Of a DNA stretch of 9,149 nucleotides, positions 1 to 6,427 are shown piece by piece. The notes under the pieces were generated by a model. It had not been told where the DNA came from. It searched no databases and saw only the letters and a list, made by a program, of their open reading frames with translations. The stretch is from positions 1-9,149 of the forward strand of contig CANPXA010000058.1 in the NCBI GenBank assembly GCA_947585525.1. The letters are read 5' to 3'. A program made the position numbers and the translations under genes. The stretch comes from an uncultured Akkermansia sp. (lineage in GTDB: Bacteria; Verrucomicrobiota; Verrucomicrobiia; Verrucomicrobiales; Akkermansiaceae). Position 1 is the stretch's first letter. The number at the start of each line of letters is the position of its first letter.

Positions 1-174
1 GTCTACGCGTCTTGCTTGAATGCTCCCACCTTTTTAACAAAAATTCAATTTTCCACAAAAATTTGGATTGACCCAAACTATCAAAGGAAAGGTTGCTTTT
101 CGCATGGAGGATGCGAGATGCTGAATTGCATTCTCAGTAGGGCGCTGAAAAAGCGGACAATCAAAGAGCTTTCG
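1..174. other. Intergenic region with a small stem-loop
   Basis: No gene is supported here. The stretch lies downstream of the DUF3592-like gene and runs off the left edge. It holds a perfect 6-bp inverted repeat, TCGCAT (100-105) and ATGCGA (111-116), with GGAGG as the loop. It also holds one copy of the 9-mer CCACAAAAA (53-61). I found no hairpin followed by a T-tract that would end the leftward operon, and no convincing promoter on either strand. An ATG at 118 is well spaced from the looped GGAGG, but the resulting 51-codon frame runs antisense into the neighbouring gene and looks spurious. Confidence 0.5.
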
Positions 175-786
175 TTACGTTCCACCCTTTTTTCTACGCG
201 GAGAGGATGTCTTTTTGGGGGATTGGGACGATTTCTTGTGTTTTTTTCCACCTTTTCGTTGAGATGGGGCTGAATTTCCACGCGATTTTTTTGAGACAGG
301 TTGTTCTTGAGAGGCGGAGGGGACGCTTTTCCTTCCGGTATTTCTGTGGAGCAGTTGGCGGAAGATCAGCAACAGAAGAATCCCACCCGCGAATTGCGCT
401 AATGACCCTCCCCACAGGAAGCGAAATTCATTGATACGGAGGGTAGGGACACGTCCGCGCGTGAAGTCCACCAGCAGATCAAGCTGTTCATTGTTTTCAT
501 GGCTACGTGAATCGAGATCAGGAATTTGGTTTGCTATGACCGGACGTCCCATGCAGGTGAATTTCACGATGGGCTGGTAGGCCGTGCTTCCCTCCCAAGG
601 GAAATGACCGTGTTGCATCATTTCTCCCCAGCTGTGGAAGGGCCGTTCCCGTTGATCGACCACCGTCCCCGGTACTGCTTGCGCCCGATAAACGAAAACG
701 GCGGTTTTCCCGAGATCCCACAGTGCCTCAGCAGCGGTGTAAAGGCCGCCGAGCAAGAGGCAACAGAGGATGATGGGACGAATCAT
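175..786 (-). CDS. DUF3592-like two-helix membrane protein with basic tail
   Basis: This 203-residue protein has no assignable biochemical role. A hydrophobic N-terminal segment (about residues 3-24) is followed by a soluble domain (about 35-120). That domain contains a GTVVD turn (40-44), YQPIVKFTCMGRP (70-82) and a VDFTRGRVPTLRINEF stretch (106-121). A second membrane helix (about 124-146) follows. This order, including the 'pattern of valine-turn, Tyr-x-Pro-x-Val, then strand and helix', is what I know of the DUF3592 family. After the second helix comes a low-complexity tail (151-203) very rich in Lys, Arg and Ser, longer than this family usually has and probably cytoplasmic. The ATG lies 17 bp after the stop of the upstream gene and has no Shine-Dalgarno site, so translation may be coupled. 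It is the last gene of the clpP-clpX-tsaD operon. Family assignment is from motif memory and is moderately sure. Confidence 0.72.
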   Translation of the reverse strand: MIRPIILCCLLLGGLYTAAEALWDLGKTAVFVYRAQAVPGTVVDQRERPFHSWGEMMQHGHFPWEGSTAYQPIVKFTCMGRPVIANQIPDLDSRSHENNEQLDLLVDFTRGRVPTLRINEFRFLWGGSLAQFAGGILLLLIFRQLLHRNTGRKSVPSASQEQPVSKKSRGNSAPSQRKGGKKHKKSSQSPKKTSSPRRKKGGT

Positions 787-803
787 GATGATGAAAAAGA
801 AAA

Positions 804-1694
804 TTAACCGACGGCCACGCGGCGTTCAAAGGCTTCCACAAAGCCCCGTTGCACACAATAATGAGCCCATTCTTGCACCGGGAGAACATCCGGCATCTCG
901 GAGGTCGGTTGGCATGGGGCACTGCAGAAGCGTGGGTGAGCCAGCACACGACAGGGGAGATTGCTGATGTTTTCCCGAGCCTCCTGCATCTCCATACGCA
1001 GCATAATGTCCGCCCTCGGTAACAGGGAATTGGCTGTGCCGATGCAGCGTATCCCGACGCCATATTGTTCGGCGGCACGGCTCAGCCCCTCCGCGTCTTC
1101 TTCTCCATGATCCCCCACGAGGAGCAGCTCTGACTCATGCGCCCACTGTCCACACGCCAGGGCGCGAAAGAAGTTTCTCCGGTGCGATTCTTCGTCTCCT
1201 TCCGAGCAGACACATACCGCCCGAAAGGATGGAGCTTGCTCCGATTCTTTTCGCATCCTGTAACAACCGTCTGTTTCCCATTGTCCGGCAGGCCAGTGCA
1301 CAGCCACGAGATCCGGGTGACTCCAGCTCTCTTCCTCCACCGGAAACACAAAGACGCTCAGTCCCTCCGTGTCGTAGAGTCGGACCGCCAAAGCTATGGC
1401 GCGGTGCAGAGGAGAATCATCGGCGCTCTCGGGTTCCGTGAAGAAGTTTTTGAGGGAGCCGGGCGCTTCTCCTTCTCGGCGGAGGTAGTATCCCTGTCCA
1501 CCCGGCACTCGAGCCAGGCGAGTTCCTTCCTCAAAGGCTAACGCAGAAAATTGGGAGAGAAGGCTGCCGTCAGAGTATTCCTTGCCCAAAACGGTGCGTA
1601 CGCGTGCGATAAGCTCCTTGCCTTTGATGGCATCCTGCGGTCGCTGCGGCAGGATGTCCGGCAGAATCGTTCGTAATTTGTCACGCAGTTTCAT
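804..1694 (-). CDS. Winged-helix protein with possible degenerate restriction-endonuclease-like domain (COG2958/HrgA-like)
   Basis: A 296-residue protein of unknown function. The ATG at 1694 was chosen because it lies 7 bp after the tsaD stop. An in-frame ATG at 1799 would overlap tsaD by about 100 bp and add 35 unlikely residues. Residues about 5-72 look like a winged-helix DNA-binding domain: KGKELIARVRTVLGKEYSDG, a second helix with SQFSALAFEEG, then a Gly-rich wing GGQGYYLR (65-72). The C-terminal part has HPDLVAVHW (126-134) and a FFRALACGQWAHESELLLV segment (175-193), then YGVGI (211-215). That order resembles COG2958/HrgA-type proteins, which pair a DNA-binding domain with a PD-(D/E)xK nuclease fold. 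The position where I would expect E-x-K (about 159-165) reads AVCVCSE, so catalytic activity may be lost. There is no Shine-Dalgarno site. The gene is real by context; the family call is tentative. Confidence 0.75.
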   Translation of the reverse strand: MKLRDKLRTILPDILPQRPQDAIKGKELIARVRTVLGKEYSDGSLLSQFSALAFEEGTRLARVPGGQGYYLRREGEAPGSLKNFFTEPESADDSPLHRAIALAVRLYDTEGLSVFVFPVEEESWSHPDLVAVHWPAGQWETDGCYRMRKESEQAPSFRAVCVCSEGDEESHRRNFFRALACGQWAHESELLLVGDHGEEDAEGLSRAAEQYGVGIRCIGTANSLLPRADIMLRMEMQEARENISNLPCRVLAHPRFCSAPCQPTSEMPDVLPVQEWAHYCVQRGFVEAFERRVAVG

Positions 1695-1701
1695 GGGATT
1701 T

Positions 1702-2772
1702 TCAGGAACGAGTCGCGTAGCCTGCCAGCTGAGGATTGGGTTCAACCGGTGTTTCCAACGATGAAAATTGTCCCGCGCGTGCGTGGAGCATTCCGGCAAA
1801 GGCTATCATGGAGGCGTTGTCCGTGGTGAGTTCCGGAGTAGGCAACGAGAGAGCCACCCCGCGCCGGGCGCACACATCGGCCAGCGCATCTCGCAGCGCT
1901 GCATTGCAAGATACTCCCCCGGATACGGACAGGAGCTTCTTGCCTGACAGTTTGAGGGCCCGTTTTGCCTTCTGCACGAGTACGTCCACAATGGCAGCAC
2001 GCACTCCTGCACAAAGGTCGCACATACTCTGCTCATCCAACTCGTGAGGATCGCCATTCGGAGTCAGCCGCGGCAGCAGGTGCAGTACAGCGGTCTTGAG
2101 CCCGGAAAAAGAGAAGTCCAGGTTGTTCTCATAAAGCATGGGACGAGGCAACGCAAACCGAGCAGCGTCGCCCCTCTCCGCCCGTTCATCGATCTGTGGT
2201 CCGCCCGGATAAGGTAAATCCAGCATACGAGCCACCTTGTCAAAAGCCTCCCCGGCGGCATCGTCCCGTGAGCGTCCGAGCAAGCGGTATTTCCCCAATC
2301 CCTCCACGTCCAGAAGTAAGCTGTGCCCTCCGGAGACGATGAGAGCTATGTGCGGCGGAGGCAGTTGCCCGTTTTCGGGTGTGTCACTGTGACCGGACAG
2401 GAAGGGAGAGAGCAGGTGACCCTCCAAGTGGTTCACGGAGACGAAAGGCTTGCCGGCAGCGAGGGCGAGGGCCTTTCCGGTTGTGTGACCGACCAGCAGG
2501 GCTGCCACAAGACCGGGACCTCCCGTGGCGGCAAAGGCATCTATTTGGTCGCAGTCGCACTGAGCGGTCTGCAGGGCTTCCCTGAGCAGAGAGGGGAGTC
2601 GTCCTGAGTGATTACGGGAGGCGAGTTCCGGGATGACGCCGCCGTATTGTCTGTGCAGAGGAATTTGGGAAGATACGAGGGAGCTCAGGATACGCGCGCC
2701 GCCACCGGAGTCCTCCTCCAGCACAGCCACGGCTGTCTCATCGCAGCTCGACTCAATTCCCAGCACGCGCAT
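1702..2772 (-). CDS. tsaD: tRNA N6-adenosine threonylcarbamoyltransferase TsaD
   Basis: TsaD (Kae1/YgjD family), 356 residues, is the catalytic subunit that transfers threonylcarbamoyl from threonylcarbamoyl-AMP to A37 of ANN-decoding tRNAs, forming t6A. It works in the cytoplasm with TsaB and TsaE; neither is in this window. The N-terminal phosphate-binding signature GIESSCDET is at 5-13. YGGVIPELASRNH (43-55) and the metal-binding His115 and His119 of NHLEGH follow, then IVSGGHSLL (145-153), the FSFSGLKTAV region (220-229), a SVSGGVSCN nucleotide loop (282-290) and the third metal ligand Asp318 in TTDNASM. Length and all key residues are normal. It starts 4 bp after the clpX stop; a weak site, AGGGGA, lies inside the clpX 3' end about 10 nt upstream of the ATG, so its expression is tied to clpX. 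It sits third in the operon. Confidence 0.97.
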   Translation of the reverse strand: MRVLGIESSCDETAVAVLEEDSGGGARILSSLVSSQIPLHRQYGGVIPELASRNHSGRLPSLLREALQTAQCDCDQIDAFAATGGPGLVAALLVGHTTGKALALAAGKPFVSVNHLEGHLLSPFLSGHSDTPENGQLPPPHIALIVSGGHSLLLDVEGLGKYRLLGRSRDDAAGEAFDKVARMLDLPYPGGPQIDERAERGDAARFALPRPMLYENNLDFSFSGLKTAVLHLLPRLTPNGDPHELDEQSMCDLCAGVRAAIVDVLVQKAKRALKLSGKKLLSVSGGVSCNAALRDALADVCARRGVALSLPTPELTTDNASMIAFAGMLHARAGQFSSLETPVEPNPQLAGYATRS

Positions 2773-2776
2773 GACT

Positions 2777-4105
2777 TTATTTCCCCTTTCGGGTTACTTT
2801 GGGCTTGCCTTTGCCCAGCACCGTTGCTTCCGTGAGAGTTACCTCAGTGATGCTCTTGTCACTGGGAGCCATATACATGATATCCAGCATGAGACGCTCA
2901 AAGATACTGCGCAAGGCGCGTGCACCGGTTTTGCGTTCAATTGCTTGTTTGGCCATGGCACGCAGAGCCTTGGGCTCCACGGTAAGTTTGACGCCGCTCA
3001 TGGCGAGCAGTTTTGTATATTGCTTCAACAGGGCGTTTTTAGGTTGCGTAAGCAGTTGCACCAATTGGTCCTCTGTGAGGGTCGTGAGCGGCGCAAAGAT
3101 AGGCAGACGCCCCACCAATTCCGGTATCATGCCGAAAAGGAAGAGATCCTCCGGCATGGTTTTAGAGAGTACTTCTTCCTCTGTGTATTCCTTGGTGTCG
3201 CGTCCCTCCTCAATGGAAGCGAATCCGAGAGTGGAGGCGCCGAGTCGCTTGCGGATGATGTCCTCCAGCCCGACGAAAGCTCCGCCACAGATGAAGAGGA
3301 TATTTTCCGTGTTGACCCGGATGTAGGCTTCGTTGGGGTGTTTGCGTCCTCCTTTCGGAGGGATGTTGCATTCCGTGCCTTCGATGATTTTGAGCAGCGC
3401 CTGCTGCACCCCCTCACCGCTTACGTCACGTGTTATGCTTACATTTTGAGTCTTGCGTCCGATCTTGTCGATTTCGTCCACATAGATGATACCGCGTTCC
3501 GCTTTGGCCACATTCATGTTCGCCGCCTGCAGCAGGCGCAGCACAATGTTTTCCACATCCTCTCCCACGTAGCCGGCCTCTGTCAGTGTTGTTGCATCCA
3601 CAATGCAGAACGGCACATCCAGGATACGTGCCAAGGTCTTGGCTAAAAGCGTCTTTCCGGACCCCGTGGAGCCCGCCAGCAGGATGTTGCTCTTCTCAAT
3701 CTCCGTGCCGTCGTCATCCTCCTTTTGTCTCAGTCGCAGGTAGTGGTTGTAAACGGCTACGCAGAGCGTACGCTTCGCGAGTTCCTGTCCGATGACGTAA
3801 GAATCAAGCATGCGGTGCAATTGCTCCGGCGTTGGCAATTCATCCTGTTCTCGTGTTTGTACCTCCAGCACGTCTGAGCTGTCATCCGACGTTTGCGGCA
3901 AGATTTCCGGGTGAGTGGCGCTGATGAGAGCCAGTATGCGTTCAGCGGCGATGTCGCCCATCGGCATTGCTTGGAACATTCTATGGTTGAGTTCCTCCAT
4001 GCAGGGGAAGCATACGTGGACTTCCGGGGTGATATCCAGCATGGGACGCCCATCCTCTTCAGGGAACTGACAGAAGATACAGCGCTTGCGTGGGTTGCGA
4101 GGCAT
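2777..4105 (-). CDS. clpX: ATP-dependent Clp protease ATP-binding subunit ClpX
   Basis: ClpX, 442 residues, is the hexameric AAA+ unfoldase that recognises substrates, unfolds them and feeds them to ClpP. The N-terminal zinc-binding domain has Cys9, Cys12, Cys32 and Cys35. A variable acidic linker (about 65-93) leads to the AAA+ module. Walker A is GSTGSGKT (145-152), with Ser where ClpX more often has Pro. The pore-1 loop is GYVGE (178-182), Walker B is IIYVDEID (206-213), the RKH pore loop is at 254-256, the ClpP-docking tripeptide is LGF (293-295, the IGF loop), the box VII arginine is in VGRLP (331-335) and sensor 2 is GARAL (394-398). Everything needed for a working ClpXP is present. The ATG lies 6 bp downstream of the clpP stop with no clear Shine-Dalgarno site, suggesting coupling to clpP. 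Confidence 0.98.
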   Translation of the reverse strand: MPRNPRKRCIFCQFPEEDGRPMLDITPEVHVCFPCMEELNHRMFQAMPMGDIAAERILALISATHPEILPQTSDDSSDVLEVQTREQDELPTPEQLHRMLDSYVIGQELAKRTLCVAVYNHYLRLRQKEDDDGTEIEKSNILLAGSTGSGKTLLAKTLARILDVPFCIVDATTLTEAGYVGEDVENIVLRLLQAANMNVAKAERGIIYVDEIDKIGRKTQNVSITRDVSGEGVQQALLKIIEGTECNIPPKGGRKHPNEAYIRVNTENILFICGGAFVGLEDIIRKRLGASTLGFASIEEGRDTKEYTEEEVLSKTMPEDLFLFGMIPELVGRLPIFAPLTTLTEDQLVQLLTQPKNALLKQYTKLLAMSGVKLTVEPKALRAMAKQAIERKTGARALRSIFERLMLDIMYMAPSDKSITEVTLTEATVLGKGKPKVTRKGK

Positions 4106-4111
4106 GGCGGT

Positions 4112-4723
4112 TTACTTCGTAGGCTCCGGTTTGTTCTTGAGGATGCGATCCACGAGACCGTATGCAAGTGACTCCTCGGCGGTCATATAGTTATCGCGAT
4201 CCTGGTCTTTCTTCACCGTCTTGGGATCCTTTCCCGTGTGCTGGGCGAGAATACCGGTGAGCCTCTTATCCAAGCTGAACATGAAGTTGATGGTGCGCTC
4301 AACGTCTGAAGCGGTTCCCTGTGCTCCGCCCCTCACTTGATGAATCATGACGTGCGAATTCGGCAAGCAGAATCTCTTGCCCTTCGTCCCCGCCGCGAGA
4401 AGAATGGATGCCATGGAGGCAGCGATGCCGATGCAGTAGGTGTTGATATCGCACGAGACAAATTGCATGGTGTCGTAGATGGCGAGACCTGCGGTTACCG
4501 AGCCACCGGGCGAATTGATGTAGAGATGAATATCCTTTTTGGGCTCGGTCATTTGCAGGAAGAGCAGTTGCGCTATCACAGAGTTGGCCACGGTGTCATC
4601 TATCTCGGTGCCGATGAAGATGACGCGGTCGATAAGCAAACGGGAGTAAATGTCGTATGCCTTCTCGCCCTGACTCGTCTTTTCGATGACCGTGGGTATA
4701 TAGTAGTTTTTGATCGTTTCCAT
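4112..4723 (-). CDS. clpP: ATP-dependent Clp protease proteolytic subunit ClpP
   Basis: ClpP, 203 residues, is the serine peptidase that forms a double heptameric ring and degrades polypeptides delivered by ClpX. The catalytic triad is Ser103 in GIAASMAS, His128 in HVMIHQ and Asp177 in the DQDRD segment. The spacing (25 then 49 residues) matches the Escherichia coli enzyme. The oxyanion motif SPGGSVTAG is at 71-79. There is only a short N-terminal part before the YDIYSRLL segment (23-30), so any propeptide is short. The start is supported by GGAG at 4733-4736, 9 nt before the ATG. It is the first gene of the five-gene leftward operon, with clpX immediately downstream. No tig (trigger factor) gene precedes it, unlike in many bacteria. 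Its promoter is not obvious; a weak candidate is listed separately. Confidence 0.98.
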   Translation of the reverse strand: METIKNYYIPTVIEKTSQGEKAYDIYSRLLIDRVIFIGTEIDDTVANSVIAQLLFLQMTEPKKDIHLYINSPGGSVTAGLAIYDTMQFVSCDINTYCIGIAASMASILLAAGTKGKRFCLPNSHVMIHQVRGGAQGTASDVERTINFMFSLDKRLTGILAQHTGKDPKTVKKDQDRDNYMTAEESLAYGLVDRILKNKPEPTK

Positions 4724-4791
4724 AGATTTGTACTCCGTCAGTCTATCACATCGTCTGACTTTTTGAAAGAAGGAAGAGGGACATCCCTCCC

Positions 4792-4797
4792 ATTATG
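4792..4797 (-). promoter_or_regulatory. Candidate extended -10 upstream of clpP
   Basis: Read on the minus strand, the sequence is TTTTTGTGGCATAATGG. CATAAT matches the sigma70 -10 consensus at five of six positions and is preceded by TG one base upstream, an extended -10 arrangement. Nothing resembling a -35 is found at 16-18 bp (GGGAGG lies there). It is about 70 bp upstream of the clpP ATG and directly beside one copy of the CCACAAAAA 9-mer. A short hairpin (GAGGG 4776-4780 with CCCTC 4785-4789) lies just downstream. Weakly supported. Confidence 0.28.
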
Positions 4798-5003
4798 CCA
4801 CAAAAATTGGTTTTCCTCCCCTCTGCCACACGTGTCCCAATAAAATCATCTCTGGACTCATTCAACCCGTTTCTTCATGCTTTTCCCCTGGATGAAGGAA
4901 GTAAGCCGGAAAGGTCATAAACCATTGACGATTCAGAAAAACGGCGAGTCCAGCATGACGTAACTCCGGACGCTTTTCTTCTGTCAACGCACCCTCATTC
5001 TCG

Positions 5004-5216
5004 AAAACTTCGTTTTACTTTCGCTCCACAAAAACGCGCGCAGCGCGCTAAAATCCAAATCGTAATTCGTAAATCGTAAATTGACGCTTCGGTACCACAC
5101 TACCTCAGCGCCCTGCGGGCAAAAGCTGCGCTTTTGTCCAACCGCTCTTACCGCCCGCTTCGCGTGCGCCCTACACGGGGCCGTCGAGCGTCTTGTAAAT
5201 AGGCACCTCCGGTGCC
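5004..5216. repeat. Hairpin-array intergenic repeat element
   Basis: This stretch carries six short inverted repeats, all with 3-nt loops: AAAAC-TTC-GTTTT (5004-5016), GCGCG-CAG-CGCGC (5036-5048), GCCC-TGC-GGGC (5110-5120), a 10-bp stem around AAAAGC-TGC-GCTTTT (5117-5139, one G:T pair), GCCCGC-TTC-GCGTGC with one mismatch (5153-5167) and GGCACC-TCC-GGTGCC (5202-5216). The third and fourth overlap, so they would be alternative folds. A tandem heptamer lies in the middle. There is no coding potential I trust. The composition alternates sharply between AT-rich and GC-rich blocks, unlike the adjacent genes. It resembles dispersed intergenic repeats seen in many bacterial genomes; copies elsewhere in the genome are inferred, since only one lies in this window. 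Confidence 0.55.
5058..5078. repeat. Tandem heptamer, three units
   Basis: Three consecutive 7-bp units read AATCGTA (5058-5064), ATTCGTA (5065-5071) and AATCGTA (5072-5078), differing at one position. A degenerate AATCC-A unit precedes them at 5052-5057 and AATTG follows. It sits between the second and third hairpins of the surrounding repeat element. Confidence 0.75.
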
Positions 5217-5255
5217 CCCGCCCACCGATGATCACCTGTTGGGATCGCGTTTTTC

Positions 5256-5284
5256 TTGGAACACATGTGTTTTTTTTGTATCTA
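5256..5284 (+). promoter_or_regulatory. Weak candidate promoter of the ATP-grasp gene
   Basis: TTGGAA (5256-5261), a 17-bp spacer and TATCTA (5279-5284) would place the start of transcription near 5291, about 25 nt before the chosen ATG. Both hexamers are poor matches, though the spacing is ideal. The spacer contains most of a perfect 12-bp palindrome, AACACATGTGTT (5260-5271), which could be an operator, followed by a run of T. Low confidence. Confidence 0.25.
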
Positions 5285-5316
5285 ACGACTTGCCTTGTTT
5301 GGGAGGGATGGATAGA

Positions 5317-6384
5317 ATGACAGCCATGAAGGAAATCGTCGTTCCCGATGTACCCGTGAAATTGCTCAACGAGTGTGGAGAGACTCTGCGTGTGATGTAT
5401 CTGGCTCCTTATGCGCCGGATGGACCGGATTTCAGCGTCAAACCCTACCGTGGAAACGGAGGCTACCCGCAGTATCACCACAGCATTTACAACTTGCTGC
5501 GTGAGATAGGCTGTGAGGTGTATTCCAGTTCAAAACCGTACGCTATCCTGCAGGCGAAGGGAAACGTGGATTATGTGTTTTCCCTGCTCAACCGCATCCC
5601 CATGGAAAATCCGGAAATTTTCATTTCCTCCTATTGTGAATTTGCTCGCATCCCGTACCTTGGAGCTTCTCCGAATATTCGCGCCATCGCGGAGGATAAA
5701 TGGCTCATGAAACTTGTCTTCGGACGGTTGGGGCTCCCGGTGGCTCAGGGTATGATGTTCCCCAAGAGCCAAGCTCTCCCGGAAGTCCCGCCACCCGCTC
5801 TTGCCGGGGCGCAACGTATGTTTGTCAAGAAGAGGTTCGGTGCTGCTTCCGATTGCATCACGGAACAAAATATCGCGGAGAGCTGGAGCGCTGCCGGAGA
5901 GCGAGCCGGTGAGCTTACTGCTCAGGGGCACGATGTTTTAGTTGAGGAGTTTTGCCCCGGTCGGGATTACACGGTTCCGGTCATCGGAGGTGAGTCTCCG
6001 CTCATCCTCGGTTATGTGCGTCCCGGTTCCGACAAAAAGGAAGGCATTATCACCGGTGATCTCAAGCTGCACGACCATTTGGGCTACGCCTGGGCGGACG
6101 ACCTCTCTGAGCAACTTCGCGATGCGATCAGTGAGGATGTTCATACGATTTGGAAGGCGCTCGGTCCCATTGACTATTTCCGACTTGATTACCGCATTGA
6201 TGAAACGACGGGTGTGAGGCATCTCATTGAGATGAACATCTGCTGCTACATTGGCAAGTCCGGACCGTTTGTCATGGGTGCCCAGAGACTCGGCTGGACT
6301 CACGGCGATCTCATGAAGGTGATCCTTCAGTACAGCCTCACGCGTCAGCTTCACTCGCGCCCCCTGAGCCGCTGCATGATTTGA
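5317..6384 (+). CDS. ATP-grasp ligase, D-Ala-D-Ala ligase-like C-terminus, substrate unknown
   Basis: A 355-residue ATP-grasp protein, expected to activate a carboxylate as acyl phosphate and join it to an amine. The ATG at 5317 is chosen because GGGAGG (5301-5306) lies 10 nt upstream. ATG 5308 is too close to that site and ATG 5326 too far. In this numbering the ATP-grasp core shows AEDKW (125-129), GLPVAQG (139-145), a nucleotide-binding VKKRFGA (170-176), LVEEF (208-212) and GRDYTV (215-220). A DYFRLDYRID strand with acidic Asp291 (286-295) and EMN (305-307) take the place of the metal-binding E-x-N of D-Ala-D-Ala ligase. The usual N-terminal Gly/Ser-rich motif of Ddl is not seen, and EMN is followed by ICCYIG instead of a T-x-PG loop. 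The substrate is therefore probably not D-alanine, and I leave the symbol blank. It stands alone, convergent with the amidase gene. Confidence 0.85.
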   Translation: MTAMKEIVVPDVPVKLLNECGETLRVMYLAPYAPDGPDFSVKPYRGNGGYPQYHHSIYNLLREIGCEVYSSSKPYAILQAKGNVDYVFSLLNRIPMENPEIFISSYCEFARIPYLGASPNIRAIAEDKWLMKLVFGRLGLPVAQGMMFPKSQALPEVPPPALAGAQRMFVKKRFGAASDCITEQNIAESWSAAGERAGELTAQGHDVLVEEFCPGRDYTVPVIGGESPLILGYVRPGSDKKEGIITGDLKLHDHLGYAWADDLSEQLRDAISEDVHTIWKALGPIDYFRLDYRIDETTGVRHLIEMNICCYIGKSGPFVMGAQRLGWTHGDLMKVILQYSLTRQLHSRPLSRCMI

Positions 6385-6427
6385 TCCTCACCAGACTTTA
6401 CTGTGATGCAAACTTCAGCGAGTTTTC

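Larger units (their letters stand above)
4724..5316. other. 593-bp intergenic region between clpP and the ATP-grasp gene
   Basis: No gene is supported here. It lies between two divergently read genes. The left part (4724-4860) should hold the clpP operon promoter and leader, including an ACACGTGT palindrome (4828-4835). The stretch 4860-5000 shows nothing I can name. From about 5004 to 5216 is a hairpin-rich repeat region with a tandem heptamer. The right end (5250-5316) holds a possible promoter and the ribosome binding site of the ATP-grasp gene. Open frames across it are low-complexity and overlap known features, so I do not call them. Confidence 0.6.

Noticed and set aside
16..273. Plus-strand 85-codon frame, including an ATG at 118 spaced 7 nt after GGAGG.
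   Set aside because: It runs antisense into the Lys-rich tail of the DUF3592-like gene, its composition is not protein-like, and there is no promoter.
1695..1799. A 35-residue N-terminal extension of the winged-helix protein from an ATG at 1799.
   Set aside because: It lies inside the tsaD 3' coding region, while the ATG at 1694 fits the tight operon spacing.
2633..3646. Plus-strand 337-codon frame opposite clpX and tsaD.
   Set aside because: It is a shadow of clpX, whose motifs are all intact on the minus strand.
4982..4987. TTGACA on the minus strand as a distal clpP -35.
   Set aside because: The sequence 16-18 bp downstream (GTTACGT) is a poor -10, and it would give a leader of more than 200 nt.
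4984..5481. Minus-strand 165-codon frame across the hairpin region.
   Set aside because: It overlaps the ATP-grasp gene on the opposite strand and its residues come from the repeat's AT-rich and GC-rich blocks; no domain is recognisable.
6385..6427. A bidirectional terminator expected between the convergent ATP-grasp and amidase genes.
   Set aside because: No inverted repeat with a T-tract is visible in these 43 bp; termination may be Rho-dependent.
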